The translations under genes were made by a program, and so were the position numbers. From the NCBI GenBank assembly GCA_020081605.1, contig JAHREC010000009.1:3534001-3598000 (forward strand): a stretch of 64,000 nt of DNA, read 5' to 3'. The notes below the pieces were generated by a model, which saw only the letters and a program-made list of their open reading frames with translations, had not been told where the DNA came from and ran no database searches. The stretch comes from Albifimbria verrucaria (Eukaryota; Ascomycota; Sordariomycetes; Hypocreales; Stachybotryaceae). Below, one piece after another: positions 47,090 through 58,151 of the stretch (the first letter of the stretch is position 1; every line of letters begins with the position of its first letter).

Positions 47090-48540
47090 ATGGGCAGCAA
47101 AAATAATTTTCTGAGATTCGCGAGTAAGTTAGAGCCTCCTTATTCTTCACAAGCCTTGTCTCTTAATACTAACACGAATAGGCCCGTATGAGGGACGACT
47201 TGGCATCCGCGCCAACCTAGGCTACCATAATTCTTCTGGCATAGGTGCTGTTTATGAGTTTGATGATGAGAATTTTGATGTCAAGTCGCCTGCTTCATTC
47301 ATGAAGCCATTAAAATACTGCCTACAAAAGCACCCATGGCTTACTGTCACACTCAAGGATACGCATACGGAGAAACCTTTTTGGGAGGGTGTTTCTACGG
47401 TGAACCTGAAAGATCACATCTCCTTGGTAACTGAATCCAATTCTGAGTATGGCAATGAGACAAGAAATATCGAGAGTGCTTTGCCAAATATTCTGGACCA
47501 AGGTTTCCAAGACGCTACTTCTCCTCCTTGGAGGATTGCTGTGTTGCCACTCCCACCACAAAATGACACGAAGAAGCCACGATGCTGCATCACTTTTGTC
47601 TTTAACCATTGCATAGGCGATGGAGGTGCTGGGCTCCTGTTCCATCTCACATTCATCGAAGGGCTTCAAAATGATGTTTCAACTGAAGACGATTCTTTCG
47701 TGGCAACAGTGCCGAGTCATAGTCTACCAGACGCGTTTGATACCCCGATAACCTACCAACCTCTTCTGAATATCTCAGCGGAATCGCAAAGTCCAACCTG
47801 ATGAACGATGGAACATGGACTGGACCTCCCGTGTCATTGAAGGAAGGCGAAAAATTACGTACCAGGATTCGTCTACTGGAGGTCGACGCGCCTCTGGTCG
47901 AAGGTGCATTACGTGCATCGCGGGCTCATGGAACGAAGCTTACCGGCACTTTGCACCAGCTTATTGTCAGAGCGCTAAGCAAATCTGTTCAAGACTCAGG
48001 TGTCACCAACTTCACCTCAATCACAGCAACAGATCTCAGGCGTGCTGCTGGTGTGGGCCTTGAATGGGGAATTTATGTGTCAGGAGTTTCATCCGCACAT
48101 GCACGTGTAAATCCAGATGCTCCATTGTCTGATGAAGAATGGGAGAGCGCACGAAAAATGTCCACAAAGCTTGCGGAAGGCACCAAAAGTCTGCAGGATC
48201 AGTTTACAGGTCTTGTGAGGTTTATCCCAAACCAACGAGAGTCAATGACCAAGAAGCTTGGAGCGAGACGAGATTGCTCTTATGCTGTGAGTAACATGGG
48301 AACATTCGATCCTGCCAGCAAACCAGGAAGCTGTAGGATAACTAAAATGGTGAATTTGACGTCCGCTCTGGTTCCTGGACCTCCTTTGAGTTTTCGCTTT
48401 ACAGCATTCGGAACGGGAGCTTGATTTGGACCATCAGCTGGCAGCCAGGTGCATTGGGTGTCGATAACGAAGACGAATTTATTGAGAACTTCTGTTCCTC
48501 AATTCTGGGCGACTTCAAAACATTGGAGGAAACTAGTTGA
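47090..48540 (+). CDS. Alcohol acetyltransferase-family acyltransferase
   Basis: The start MGSKNNFLRFA is followed by an intron (GTAAGT, about 47125-47181) and then PYEGRLGIRANLGYHNSSGI. The active-site motif H-x3-D-G appears as FNHCIGDGGAG. Later parts are TKLTGTLHQLIVRALSKS and YAVSNMGTFDPA, all typical of the AATase family (PF07247), related to condensation and BAHD-like acyltransferases. Frame slips near 47788 and 48405 each fit one missing base; after the last, GALGVDNEDEFIENF is read to a stop at 48538-48540. About 460 residues. It probably acylates a hydroxyl or amine of the cluster product with an acyl-CoA. It is cytosolic or loosely membrane-bound. Confidence 0.84.
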
Positions 48541-48832
48541 TGTAGGATTGGACACGGCAATAGTTAGTCATCTATTCAAATGGTTTAGCCATAGAATGAT
48601 AATGCCATACATAAAACAATCGTGTGAAACGCCTGCAGGTTTATACTCTAGTCCATGTGAGAATATCTTGATGTGCAGATGTCAATTGGCATCGGCAGTC
48701 TCCATAGATTTCGATGAGATTCGTGTGGCTATAAAACCTTATGTATTGTAATTGCTTCGACTTCTGCCTATACCTATGTATACGGTGCTGATCAATTCCA
48801 ATACATTGTAGCGAGCAACTGAGTCTATACTC

Positions 48833-48880
48833 AGCCCATCTGCCCATCTGCCCATCTGCCCATCTGCCCATCTGCCCATC
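48833..48880. repeat. Octamer tandem repeat tgcccatc x6
   Basis: Six perfect or near-perfect copies of the 8-mer tgcccatc (the first is agcccatc) lie between two convergent genes, 15 bp downstream of the stop codon of the second P450, so within its 3' untranslated region. It is a minisatellite, likely variable among strains. Confidence 0.95.
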
Positions 48881-48895
48881 TACCTCTTTGACACT

Positions 48896-50713
48896 TCATT
48901 TCTTGAGGGGTTCAAAGGTAACGTTTAAGGCTGGTTTGTCCCAAAGAACATATGACTTATGGTCTAGCCAATTCTCCTGTCCTGGTTCGAGCTTCATATC
49001 AAAGTTCCAGAGGATGCGGGCAAGAACCAGACGCATCTCAGCGTAGGCCAAGCTAGAGGACTTGGTTAGCACAAAGATGTCGTAGTTTTGAAGCGAATTG
49101 AACTGGGGACCGTGATGACTTGGGAGTTGGTGACTACTTACTGCCTTCCAATGCAGTTCCTGGGGCCTACAGAGAATGGTTGATGGACGTCAAAGTGGTC
49201 ATTAGCGTACTTGGGGTCGTGAAGGAAACGCTCAGGGCGATACGCAAATGGCTCTGTAAAGTGCTTGTCACTGTGGTAAACAGCCCAATGCCACACAGCA
49301 CAAACGGTCTGCTCAATGTTAATCAAGGAATACAAATTAAAGAAGCGTCAGAAACTCACATCTTCTGGAATAAACTCTCCATCGACTTGAACGCCGCCCC
49401 TAGGTACAATTCGTGGCATGCCGAAAGGAACAGGTGGATAGACTCGCATAGCCTCATTGAGGCACGCAAGCATGTAAGTCAGACGAGAAACCGAAGTCAA
49501 AGTAATTTCGTCTTCGCTGTTGAACTTGGTTCGAACTTCTTCTGAAACCTTTTGGAGATATTGAGGATGTGTAAGTAAAGGAAAGTTACGCCGGATAACA
49601 TGCTAGCTGTGGTTTCTGAGCCGGCAATGAGCATAGCGCTGCTGTTGGCTTGAATGTGTTCCATGCTCAAGTCTGTCTACACGTGGAGTTTTAGTAGGTG
49701 ATTTTAACGTGATATGATCATGAGGTTTTTGATACTTACCCATTCTTCACGTTTCTTGAGGAGACCCTCGATAAGATCCGGTCGCTCCTGCCCATTTCAA
49801 CTCTAGCCTTCAATCTCTGCATCATGCGCCTGTCATGCTCGGCACGCCCAGTGTTAATTTTCTTGACAATCCACATGAAGGTACTTTCAAGACCCATGTG
49901 CTTGACTGCGTTAATGATGCCGAGAAAGCGGATGGAGCCATTAATGGCTTCGACCCAAGGATCGTACTTAGCATTCTCAAGACTACCGAAAGGAGCACCA
50001 AAGACAAGATCTCCGATGACGTCGAATGTGGTCCAATTATACCATGTCTTCATGTCAAACACCCTCTTTGCAGCTTGTCCTGTAATTGGGTCGACACGGT
50101 CGGGGTCGATGTTGAGCTCACGAAGTCTTTGTATCAGCAGAGTCACGTACTTTCCAATAAGTACCTCTTGCTCTCGCAAAGCTCTGTCGCTGAAACCATG
50201 AGAAAGCTGCCTGCGGAGAATGCCATGGTACTCGCGCTCTCCTGAACTAATGCTAAGGGGCTCTCCTTTGTGACGGTAAAATGTATGGTATTTATCGAGC
50301 TCATCAGCGCCATACGCCTGTCCAATTCTGTGGCCGTAAACATCTTTCCACGCCTGCGGTTCAGAAAAGGCCAGCTCGTTGGGTGCGATTCTCACAATAG
50401 GACCGTATTTGTTGTAAAGATCCAGTAGGTCGTGTGGCAACGTGCCCTTGTTCATATGCCAAACATAGCCCATTCGCGTTGCGCGCCATACCAATGGACC
50501 AGGGAACCGAGCAAGAGGATGAAAGTAAAGATTGTAAATCACCCGAGATGCTGCGTAAAGCAGACACTGTCAAAATGGCGTCAGATAATATTTCAGGACG
50601 AGAGAGTCAGGGTCACATACTGCGGCAAATGCCACGCCAATACAAGCAGTTGTGGAAGGCCAAGACAACTGATCCACGCGCTCCAAGAGCGCTTCTTTGC
50701 TCAAGACACCCAT
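48896..50713 (-). CDS. Cytochrome P450 monooxygenase (second of three)
   Basis: The start MGVLSKEALLERVDQLSWPS precedes a membrane anchor and, after an intron, YNLYFHPLARFPGPLVWRAT. Conserved parts seen are WKDVYGHR, the I-helix SAMLIAGSETTASMLSG, the K-helix LNEAMRVYPP (E-x-x-R as EAMR), FAYRPERFLHDP, and the heme loop FSVGPRNCIGRQ. One slip near 49580 (ctttac, one T short) is the main frame break, with others possible near 49790. Several introns of about 55-70 bp lie between exons. The stop is at 48896-48898. About 500 residues. It looks related to the first P450 of this window, and the two may catalyse successive hydroxylations. It is divergent from the MFS transporter. Confidence 0.88.
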
Positions 50714-51305
50714 GATTTCTCTAAACTACCATGAGCAAGCAGCAGAGCCTAGGGTGTGAGAGTTTCTAGTTGTCGAGTTGGTAGCTACTGACTGAGTCTC
50801 AGGAAGGGTTTCAACGCTTTCAATTCACCCTAATTAGTTTTCACTACCACTAGTTGTGTACTGACCTAAGCCACTATAATCCGCGACTCCATGCAGCCTC
50901 AGCCTGTGGTTCGTTTCCAGTCATCGGTGCGAAATGCCTAAACAAGGTGATTTCGGGAGCCATGGCCAATCATGTTTTGGCTGGTACCGGCCCCGGTCCG
51001 ACCCTGGTGGAGCAACAACCCCGGCTGCAGCCGAACAGAAACATGCTGCTCTCCTGCATGCATATGCGTCTTTCCGATTCCATCTGGCCCATCTTTTCTG
51101 TTTTCCATCTGCAAAACTTGATGCAATGCGAACAGGCCGCTGTTCTGCTTAAGCGGCTGTTCATTTAACGGGTCAATCCAACAGACACGCATAACGCTCA
51201 TAGTTCTTTTGTCCTGAGAAGCGACATCGACGGATCTTGAGCCTCTCCAGGCAGAGTCGGGCATCACAAGGAGACCATTACGATTGTCAAAAATTTCGAA
51301 ATACG
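50714..51305. promoter_or_regulatory. Divergent promoter region between P450 and MFS transporter
   Basis: About 590 bp separate two divergent starts. An inverted repeat accggccccggt lies near 50986, in the spacing used by C6 regulators that bind CGG triplets. Other CGG words are nearby (ccccggctgcagccg). No gene is supported here, although open frames exist. Confidence 0.45.
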
Positions 51306-52890
51306 ATGGCGGCCAACGCGAACGCGTCTCGGGAGACCGACCCGTTGATAACTCGGGATGATGTGACACAGCCAACGTCTGACAGCAACATCGTATGGTG
51401 GGATGGCGAAACAGATGCCGAGCATCCTTACAACTGGCCAAAATGGCGTACAACAAGCAATTGTGTTCTGATTAGTGGCATGACATTTCTGAGTGCCTTG
51501 GCATCTTGTAAGTCTGCCAACAAGCCACAAATGAGACCTTGGACGTGCTAAACTAAACGTACCTAGCCATCATCGCACCCGGTGTCCCACAGCTTATGAA
51601 GGAATACGGCAACAACAGTCTCGAGTTGGCAGGCTTCATTGTCTCGGTATACATCTTTGGCTTCGTGGCTGGACCGCTTGTCTTCGCGCCTTTGTCCGAG
51701 TTATACGGTCGTGTTCCTGTGTACCACTTATGCAACATTGGCTTCACAGTCTCCGTCGCTCTTTGTACTGTGGCTCCTGATGTCAAATCTCTCATTATCT
51801 TTCGATTCATCAGTGGTGTATTCGGATCATGCCCAGCCACTATTGGTGGTGGCTCCATCGCCGATATGATACCACAGGAGCGAAGAGGACGAATGATGGG
51901 AGCCTACACTGCAGGTGCCCTGTGTGCCCCAATAGTTGGCCCCATTTTAGGCGGCGTACTTACGTCTGCCATTGGATGGCGATGGAACTTTTACCTGCTG
52001 ACCATTGCCGGCGGAGCCTGCACAGTCGCCATGTTTCTCGTTTTGAAGGAAACGTATCACCCTGTCCTCCTCCAACGGAAGACCCAGCGGCGTAGGGATG
52101 AAACACGCAATGATGAACTACGTTCGAAGCTTGACGTTGGTCTCACACGAGGAGCTTACTTTGTGCGAAGCATTACCCGTCCCTTGAAAATGCTTGTTCT
52201 GTCACCAATTGTAATCATCACCTGTTTATCCATTGCTGTAACATATGGTTACATTTGTGAGTACTGCCAATTTTCCTAGCTGGCTATTAATATTAACAAA
52301 TGTGTAGATCTACTTTTGACATCTTTTACTCAGGTATTCCAAGAGTACTATGGTTTCAGTACAGGAATGGTTGGTCTATGCTTCCTCGGCCTTGGTGTTG
52401 GCTCTTTCTTTGGCCTAGCCATATTCAGTGGCACGTCGGATAAAATCATCAAGCAAAAGACTGCCGAGTCCAAAGACGGAGTTTCGAAGCCTGAGTTTCG
52501 TCTTCCATCTCTGCCTGCAGCCTACTTGTGCCTCCAGTTTGGTCTACTGATGTATGGTTGGACCGCAGAGATGCGTCTTCATTGGGTTATCCCTCTGATC
52601 GGTACCGTATTTGTTGGAATTGGTCAGTTGATGTCATTCATGGCACTCCAGCTGTATCTCATTGATGCTTTCCAATCTTATGCTGCATCTGCAATTGCGG
52701 TTATCACCACTGTACGGTCTGTTGCAGGAGCGCTTCTACCTTTGTTTGGACTGAGAATGTATGAGAACATCGGCGTTGGATGGGAAACACGCTTCTAGCT
52801 GTAGTATGTCTTCCGTTGCTTATTGTCGCTTTACTACTTAACCGATATGGCGAGGCTTGGAGAAGACGTTTCGAGATAAAGAACCTGTAA
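51306..52890 (+). CDS. MFS multidrug-type exporter (DHA1 family)
   Basis: The cytosolic N-terminus MAANANASRETDPLITRDD leads to 12 predicted membrane helices. Motif A of the DHA1 drug:proton antiporters is seen as LSELYGRVPVY, with FISGVFGSCPATIGGGSIAD and RRGRMMGAYTAGALCAPIVG, LGGVLTSAIGWRWNFYL (motif C-like). Introns are 51508-51566 and about 52256-52307. A slip near 52782 (tggatgggaaac, one G short) gives a false stop; after it another membrane helix, LPLLIVALLLNRYGEAW, is read to a stop at 52888-52890. About 490 residues. It is likely located in the plasma membrane to export the cluster product or give self-protection. Confidence 0.9.
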
Positions 52891-53035
52891 TAGCTACGAT
52901 GCAGCAGCTTTGTCGAACAATAACAGCTGAATTGTCAATGCAAGGTCTTAGCAAACGACATTGGTATGATGGCATAGCTTGTGTTTCAAAAGAAGTTGAT
53001 AGAATGGAAAGCTAAAACTCATATCTTATTCTACC

Positions 53036-53787
53036 CTAATTCTCCAATGTAGGACACGTCCGCGTACCAGGTCTTATTGTAGTGTGGATAAGACACATGA
53101 TAACTTCGTAGAGCCGCACACACTTGCTCGACAGCCCACACGAAATTAGACTGCAAATACAGATTAAAACCATAGCCCTCACTCTCCAAAGCTTTTCAGC
53201 AGCTCCTAATTCCTCGCCCACTATGTAGCTCCAGCGCTCAATAATTATCAACCAGGTAGCCAGTGTCCTCCAATCTGGCAGCATGAAGTACACAGCTGCC
53301 ATGAAGATGACCTCTATGCCAAGATTGACCCAATATCGATTGGTAAATGCCGCGACACGATGAGCAGTGACCTTTTGTAAGCGACCATTTCGGATCCCCA
53401 TATATTGTCGAGTTCGAAGTGGCTCTCTGTAGTAGATGATAGGTGCCTTGAATGAACCCAAGACAAAATGAATATAGCATGCCATATAGAGGAAGTAGTC
53501 TGCAAGAAATTTATCCGCCAATCGTGCCGAGATTGAAATGTCCAGAATGAACGAGGAAAACATAGAAAATGGTTGATTGGCAAAATTCCATAGCAGTATT
53601 GTGACCAGGGCAGAGGCGATGCGTCGTCGAGCAATCTCGAAATCAGAATGTGGTGGATCGAGAACCGTTGGGGGTTTTGGATAAATAAAGAGAACAGCCT
53701 ATGTGAAAACCCCACACTCAGGCCTTCTGGATTTTGATCCTCAAGATCAAAAAGATCTTTCGAAGTCGCAGGCTTGTGGGCAGACAT
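53036..53787 (-). CDS. Small integral membrane protein of unknown function
   Basis: The start MSAHKPATSKDLFDLEDQNP is followed by an aliphatic and aromatic-rich protein of about 250 residues with roughly four to six membrane segments (ASALVTILLWNFANQPF, DYFLYMACYIHFVLGSF, NLGIEVIFMAAVYFML, VRAMVLICICSLISCGL). Charged loops include REPLRTRQYMG. One slip near 53675 (ttgggggtttt, one base short) was bridged. I do not recognise a family. Its size and topology would also fit an integral membrane terpene cyclase or a small transport or assembly factor, but I see no diagnostic motif. It lies between the MFS transporter and the CmcJ-like oxygenase, so it is probably part of the same pathway. Confidence 0.65.
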
Positions 53788-54218
53788 GGTTTCCAATAGT
53801 GTAGTGGCTTTAGAGAGTATGCGAGTACAATTACACATCTCACAGTCATGTGCGAGGCATTGGGGTTTTATGGCGACCAGAAATGTATTCAGCTCGAAAG
53901 GACTCTTCAGACTGAATTCTGGGGTGAAGGATTGAGGCTCGCAATGACGCTGACATGGTATTGTTGGCTGGTGAGTCAGAAATAGAACTGCGAAAAGCGA
54001 CCTATCCAATGAGGCGAAGAAACGCCCGATAAACATCCATCGATTTCAGGGGTGGCCAGGAAGGCTCAGCCATGCCCCAGAGTATGGTTTCAAGCTTACA
54101 ACCATGCACAATCCTCACTGAATAGAGTACGACCAACTCACAAGGCTTCTTTCCTGGTCAAAATCCATTCGAAGCCGACATTAGATAACGATAAAAAACT
54201 GTGATTTGCTCGATCGGA

Positions 54219-55228
54219 CTATTCTGCAGATTGATCCTCCCAAAACACAAGACAACGCACTTCAATGCTCTGCCTCGGAGGGCCCTGGTCGGACTCAGCC
54301 TGGAATGCTGTATGGGGCACTCTCCTTGCCCTTCCATCCAATTTCGAGTCAAAACACTTGATCATCCAAGTCTCTTCAGGTGTCATCTCAGAGGCATAGT
54401 ACCACTTGTGATTTGGGTTGTGGGCCACATTGAAGACTTCGAACCCTTTTCCCTTTGACACTTTACTTCCGTCGCCTCTAGTTGGAAGCTGTGCATAGAC
54501 TATGCGGAGATCTGATTCGGGACAAGATCTTGCGTCGCAGACGGCAAGGGCGTCTCGTTTGACAGGACTACCGATTGGTCGCCAGACATTGATGATTGCC
54601 CACCTAGTCTTGGACAACCGTTCAGCCTCTGTTGCAGAGAGATTCTGGGCCAAGACCTGCTTCGCCCCTCGTAGGATTGATCTACCCTTGTCAGTTACAG
54701 AATTAATCGTCACCAATGCTGCATTTCCTACGTACCAACGTGGACGAGAAGTGAAGGAGTCATGATGGGAATGATCTCATTCGGCTCCGCCTTCTTGGCC
54801 ACCTCAACGGCCGTTTCCACAAGATTATTGCGCACAAGATGAGAGAATGGGATTACAGAGCTCGCTCCAGTCCTGATTTACTGTTCAATTTATTTATTTC
54901 ATAAATGAATGAAGTAAGAAATCGAGGCTTACACTTTCTTCATCAGGTTCGCCGTCTCCTCGTAGACTGCGGACTTGATTCTCTCCACATCATCATACGT
55001 CTTCTCCGTGGTTTGATGGGAAACGAACTGAAAGCCGTGGGTATCCAGATTAAATTGCTCATCACAGGCTCGGAGGTTCGCAATTGGCATCACAACCTGC
55101 TTCAGAGGACGTAACTTGTCTGTGGCCGTTCCAGGGTAGATAATCTCGGTGCCGCCCTCGTTCAACTCTAGAAAGTAGTTGATTGGCGCCTGCACCAAGG
55201 CTGGTGGATTGTCAACTTGAGAGCCCAT
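54219..55228 (-). CDS. CmcJ/AsaB-type hydroxylase/desaturase (GA4 desaturase-like)
   Basis: The start MGSQVDNPPALVQAPINYFL resembles this fungal and actinobacterial family, which includes 7-alpha-cephem methoxylase CmcJ and AsaB. Visible parts are INYFLELNEGGTE, YDDVERIKSAVYEETANL, LVHV before an intron and DQSYEG after it (the H-x-D part of an iron site), then WAIINVWRPIGSPVKRDALA, HKWYYASEMTPEETWMIKCF and VRCLVFWED near the end. These proteins are thought to be Fe(II)/2-oxoglutarate-type or related oxygenases for hydroxylation or desaturation. Two short introns (one ends near 54700). A slip near 54665 in a C/G run was bridged. About 290 residues. It follows the small membrane protein on the same strand. 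Confidence 0.85.
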
Positions 55229-55934
55229 GGTGTGGTCAGACTGGATCAAGCAAATGAGATAATCAGAAAATGTCAAAAAATGACCGACTCCCTATTTACC
55301 CAAGTCAATATAAGGTTGGCTATGGTTAAGGTGACCATTGCAGTAGGGCGAAGTTCATGTACAGGGTTTCTCGGGTTGCACCACCTTGTCTGCCATGCCC
55401 GAATGTATGGATCCTGCCGATTCGCTAGTCGGCTCCGAATACCCGCAAAGATGGCATGGTATGTCCCCACGATCTGCCGATATGCATCTGAGGTGTCAGA
55501 AGGACACTGAAGCACAGACAGGATAGAAAGGGCCAGGGGCCTAGGTAGGTGATGACATAGCAATAGCATTGAAATGGCTGAGAGATAGTCATCTTCGTGC
55601 CTACCTCTACCTATTTCACTAACGGCAACCAGGCGGGAAATGGTGAGATACTCTTAATGGGATGATTTATCAGCATAAAAGCATGGGAGAATGCCGAAGA
55701 ATCTATTTTTAATTGTATATTAACATACAGAACGAATTAGCGGACTGCCCAACTGTACTGATTTGCCAACCTGCTCATCGTGGAGTCTTAGGTGAAGCAT
55801 AGGTTTCTACTCACGTTGCTGTATGACATCAACCCTCACTGTTAAGAAGAAAAGCATTTTAAGCTCATGTTTACACCAAATTCTATTTATTGACTTCTCA
55901 ATTTCTCATTTCCAAAAGAGATTATACCTTAGAC
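55229..55934. other. Intergenic region
   Basis: This is the promoter of the CmcJ-like gene and the 3' flank of the first BBE-type oxidase. One open frame (55273-55569, minus) lacks a domain. No repeat is seen. Confidence 0.5.
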
Positions 55935-57590
55935 TCATAACTTAAAGTGTCCAGGCTGAAGTTTCTGGAATACTGCATCCGGATCAAATTTCTTTGCAAC
56001 TTCGGTAAGCCTAGCAATGCTGTTTGCCCCATAGCTGCGGAGCGGATCTTGGAACTGACTTGCGTAGTTCATATACAGGTAGTCATGGTCAAGATCCATC
56101 TCCTTCGCTTTCTGCGTAGTTTTACTAAGCCAATTGGTGTATGCCTTGTAAACTGCTGCATCGTCGACCTGGTTCATCCACATCGCACTCGCCAACGCAA
56201 TAATTAATGGCTGCGTTTCTTGTTCGAGGCCAAGAGCATTGCCACCATTGTTACTCATATGTTTAATCATGTCCTGTGTGACAACTTGGATAGTGATTAC
56301 AGGAATCATTCCAGTAATCAGTTCCTTGAGCGGATCCACCTCTTCCTTCCATGCGTCTACTATGTACTGTAACATAGCTTTGTCTAATCGGAAAGTCGCA
56401 GTCCAGTAGCTTTGTCTCAATCCGTTGGGGTTAGAGGCACTGTGCTCTTCAAGAACCTCGATCACTGTTCTCGTCCCCATTGTAGTTTGCAGGGCGTCTG
56501 GCACAGCCACGAAAGGCTCAAACACTGAGGGTACTTCTTGATTAGGCACCGGTGTCGAATAGTCCATCTCAGTTACACAGAGGTATTGTCCAAGTTTCTG
56601 AAAGTAAAGCACGCTGAATAGCATCGTTGCCTTCTCATCTGTGCTGGTGGCGCTGAAGTCGGCGAAGGCGCCGATAAGGCTAGCGTTCTGTGCACCCAGA
56701 TGCCTGATCTTTCCAAGCCACATCGAACCGTCATGAGGATATGAGAAGAGCTCAAATTTGGTCACAATCCCAAAGTTGTTGCCACCACCTCTGAGAGCCC
56801 AATAAAGATCAGGATTCTCGGTGGCTGAAGCGGTGACAGTGTTTCCATTGGCAATAATAACCTCGTAGCTAGCCACGTTGTCGCAAGCCAAACCGTGAAT
56901 ATTGCTGAAGAAGGAGATACCTCCTCCAAGAGTTAGGCCACCAATTCCGACTTCACCAATACGGCCTCCAACAACAGTCAAGTTTTCTTCAGCAAGACGA
57001 CGGTAGATGTCAAGCCAGGTATTGCCTGGTTCAATGAACACAGTTCCATTGTTCTTGTTGATTCTGATCTCATTCATGCGACTCAAATCGATCGTAATGC
57101 CATCGGCAATGTTCGAGGCTCCAGCGAATGGAACATGCCCTCCTGACTTGACTGCGAACGGGCAATAAGTGTTGCGTGAAAGCTTCAAAGCTTCAGAAAT
57201 ATGCTGACTACCTTCTGGGAAGAAGACACAAGCTGGATGAACCTCTGACTGCTGAAGAGACCAGAACGACGAAAGCTCTTTGCTGTACAGGCGGTCTGAA
57301 GGGAATGCTATTTGTGTCGGGAACAGGTCTTGTATTTGTCCGCACTGGAAATTTAATGAACCCAGATTAGTTAAATGATCGGATTGTTTTTGAAATGAGT
57401 TCAAGTTGATAACTTCAAAGATAAACGAAGAAACTTATCGACTCACAGCGTCACGGCATTTGCCTTGGTTGATATGTTGTTGCTGCGAATCTTCTACAGG
57501 CGAATTTCCCAAGACCCATTGGTCGGAGCATGAGCCAACAGAGGCCCAGCCAGTGAGCGCTCCAGCTAGCAGATGGACATAGTGCACCAT
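55935..57590 (-). CDS. Secreted FAD-linked (BBE/VAO-type) oxidase, first of two
   Basis: Exon 1 (57447-57590) encodes a signal-type N-terminus MVHYVHLLAGALTGWASVGS and exon 2 (55935-57344) the rest; the 102 bp intron has GTGAGT and TTCCAG ends. About 517 residues with no frame slip. FAD_binding_4 features are FAVKSGGHVPFAGASNIADG (the histidine usually bonded to FAD) and VVGGRIGEVGIGGLTLGGGI. The cysteine found in bicovalent members (GG.C) is replaced by GGRI, so only one covalent FAD link is expected. The C-terminal KKFDPDAVFQKLQPGHFKL is a typical family ending. Such enzymes do oxidative cyclisations, C-N or C-O bond formation or alcohol oxidation in fungal clusters. Confidence 0.93.
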
Positions 57591-58151
57591 ATTCAAGAGA
57601 TTGGCGACCCGGTCGCTTGGCCTGTTGTCCCACAATTCACTGATGTAAGTGAAGGACGGCAGTAGAAAAGTTGTTGTCGACCACAGCGCTGACTTGGTCA
57701 ATTAGCTAATCATAGGTGTACCAAATTGGTGGTCAGAAGTAGGACCCATACAATCATTGGTATGAAAGCCAGCAATCCCATTTGACCGTGGCCGAATCTA
57801 CAGATCCGAAGCGTAGCCTTCCAATGAAGCAAAGGCCTCCGAATCGGGGCCGGCCTATCCCCACACCCAAATCTTCCCTGCATTATCCCACATAAAATCG
57901 ACTGATCAGGATCCAAATGTAGTAAGCTACATTTGATGCCTCGTTGATTGGCGATGTCTGCATTCGAGTATTGAGAGGGTGATTTTCACATCTGTTCCAG
58001 CTACCCGTCTATATCCTGTCGATTAGTTAGGCATGCACTTCAAGTGATTTCCACACAGATTCTTCACTGCCTGGAAAACCCCAAATCTATCTCATGAATT
58101 GCTAAATTGCAATTTGGTCTAGAAATCAGGGTATCACTAAACCCATTCACA
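57591..58151. promoter_or_regulatory. Divergent promoter between BBE oxidase and third P450
   Basis: The starts face away from each other across about 560 bp. It contains gaatcggggccggcc near 57842 and several CCG/CGG words. No gene is supported. A small open frame (57710-57916) lacks any domain. Confidence 0.45.

Noticed and set aside
48641..48871. Frame with repeated GRWADGQM residues
   Set aside because: It is the octamer repeat translated by chance.
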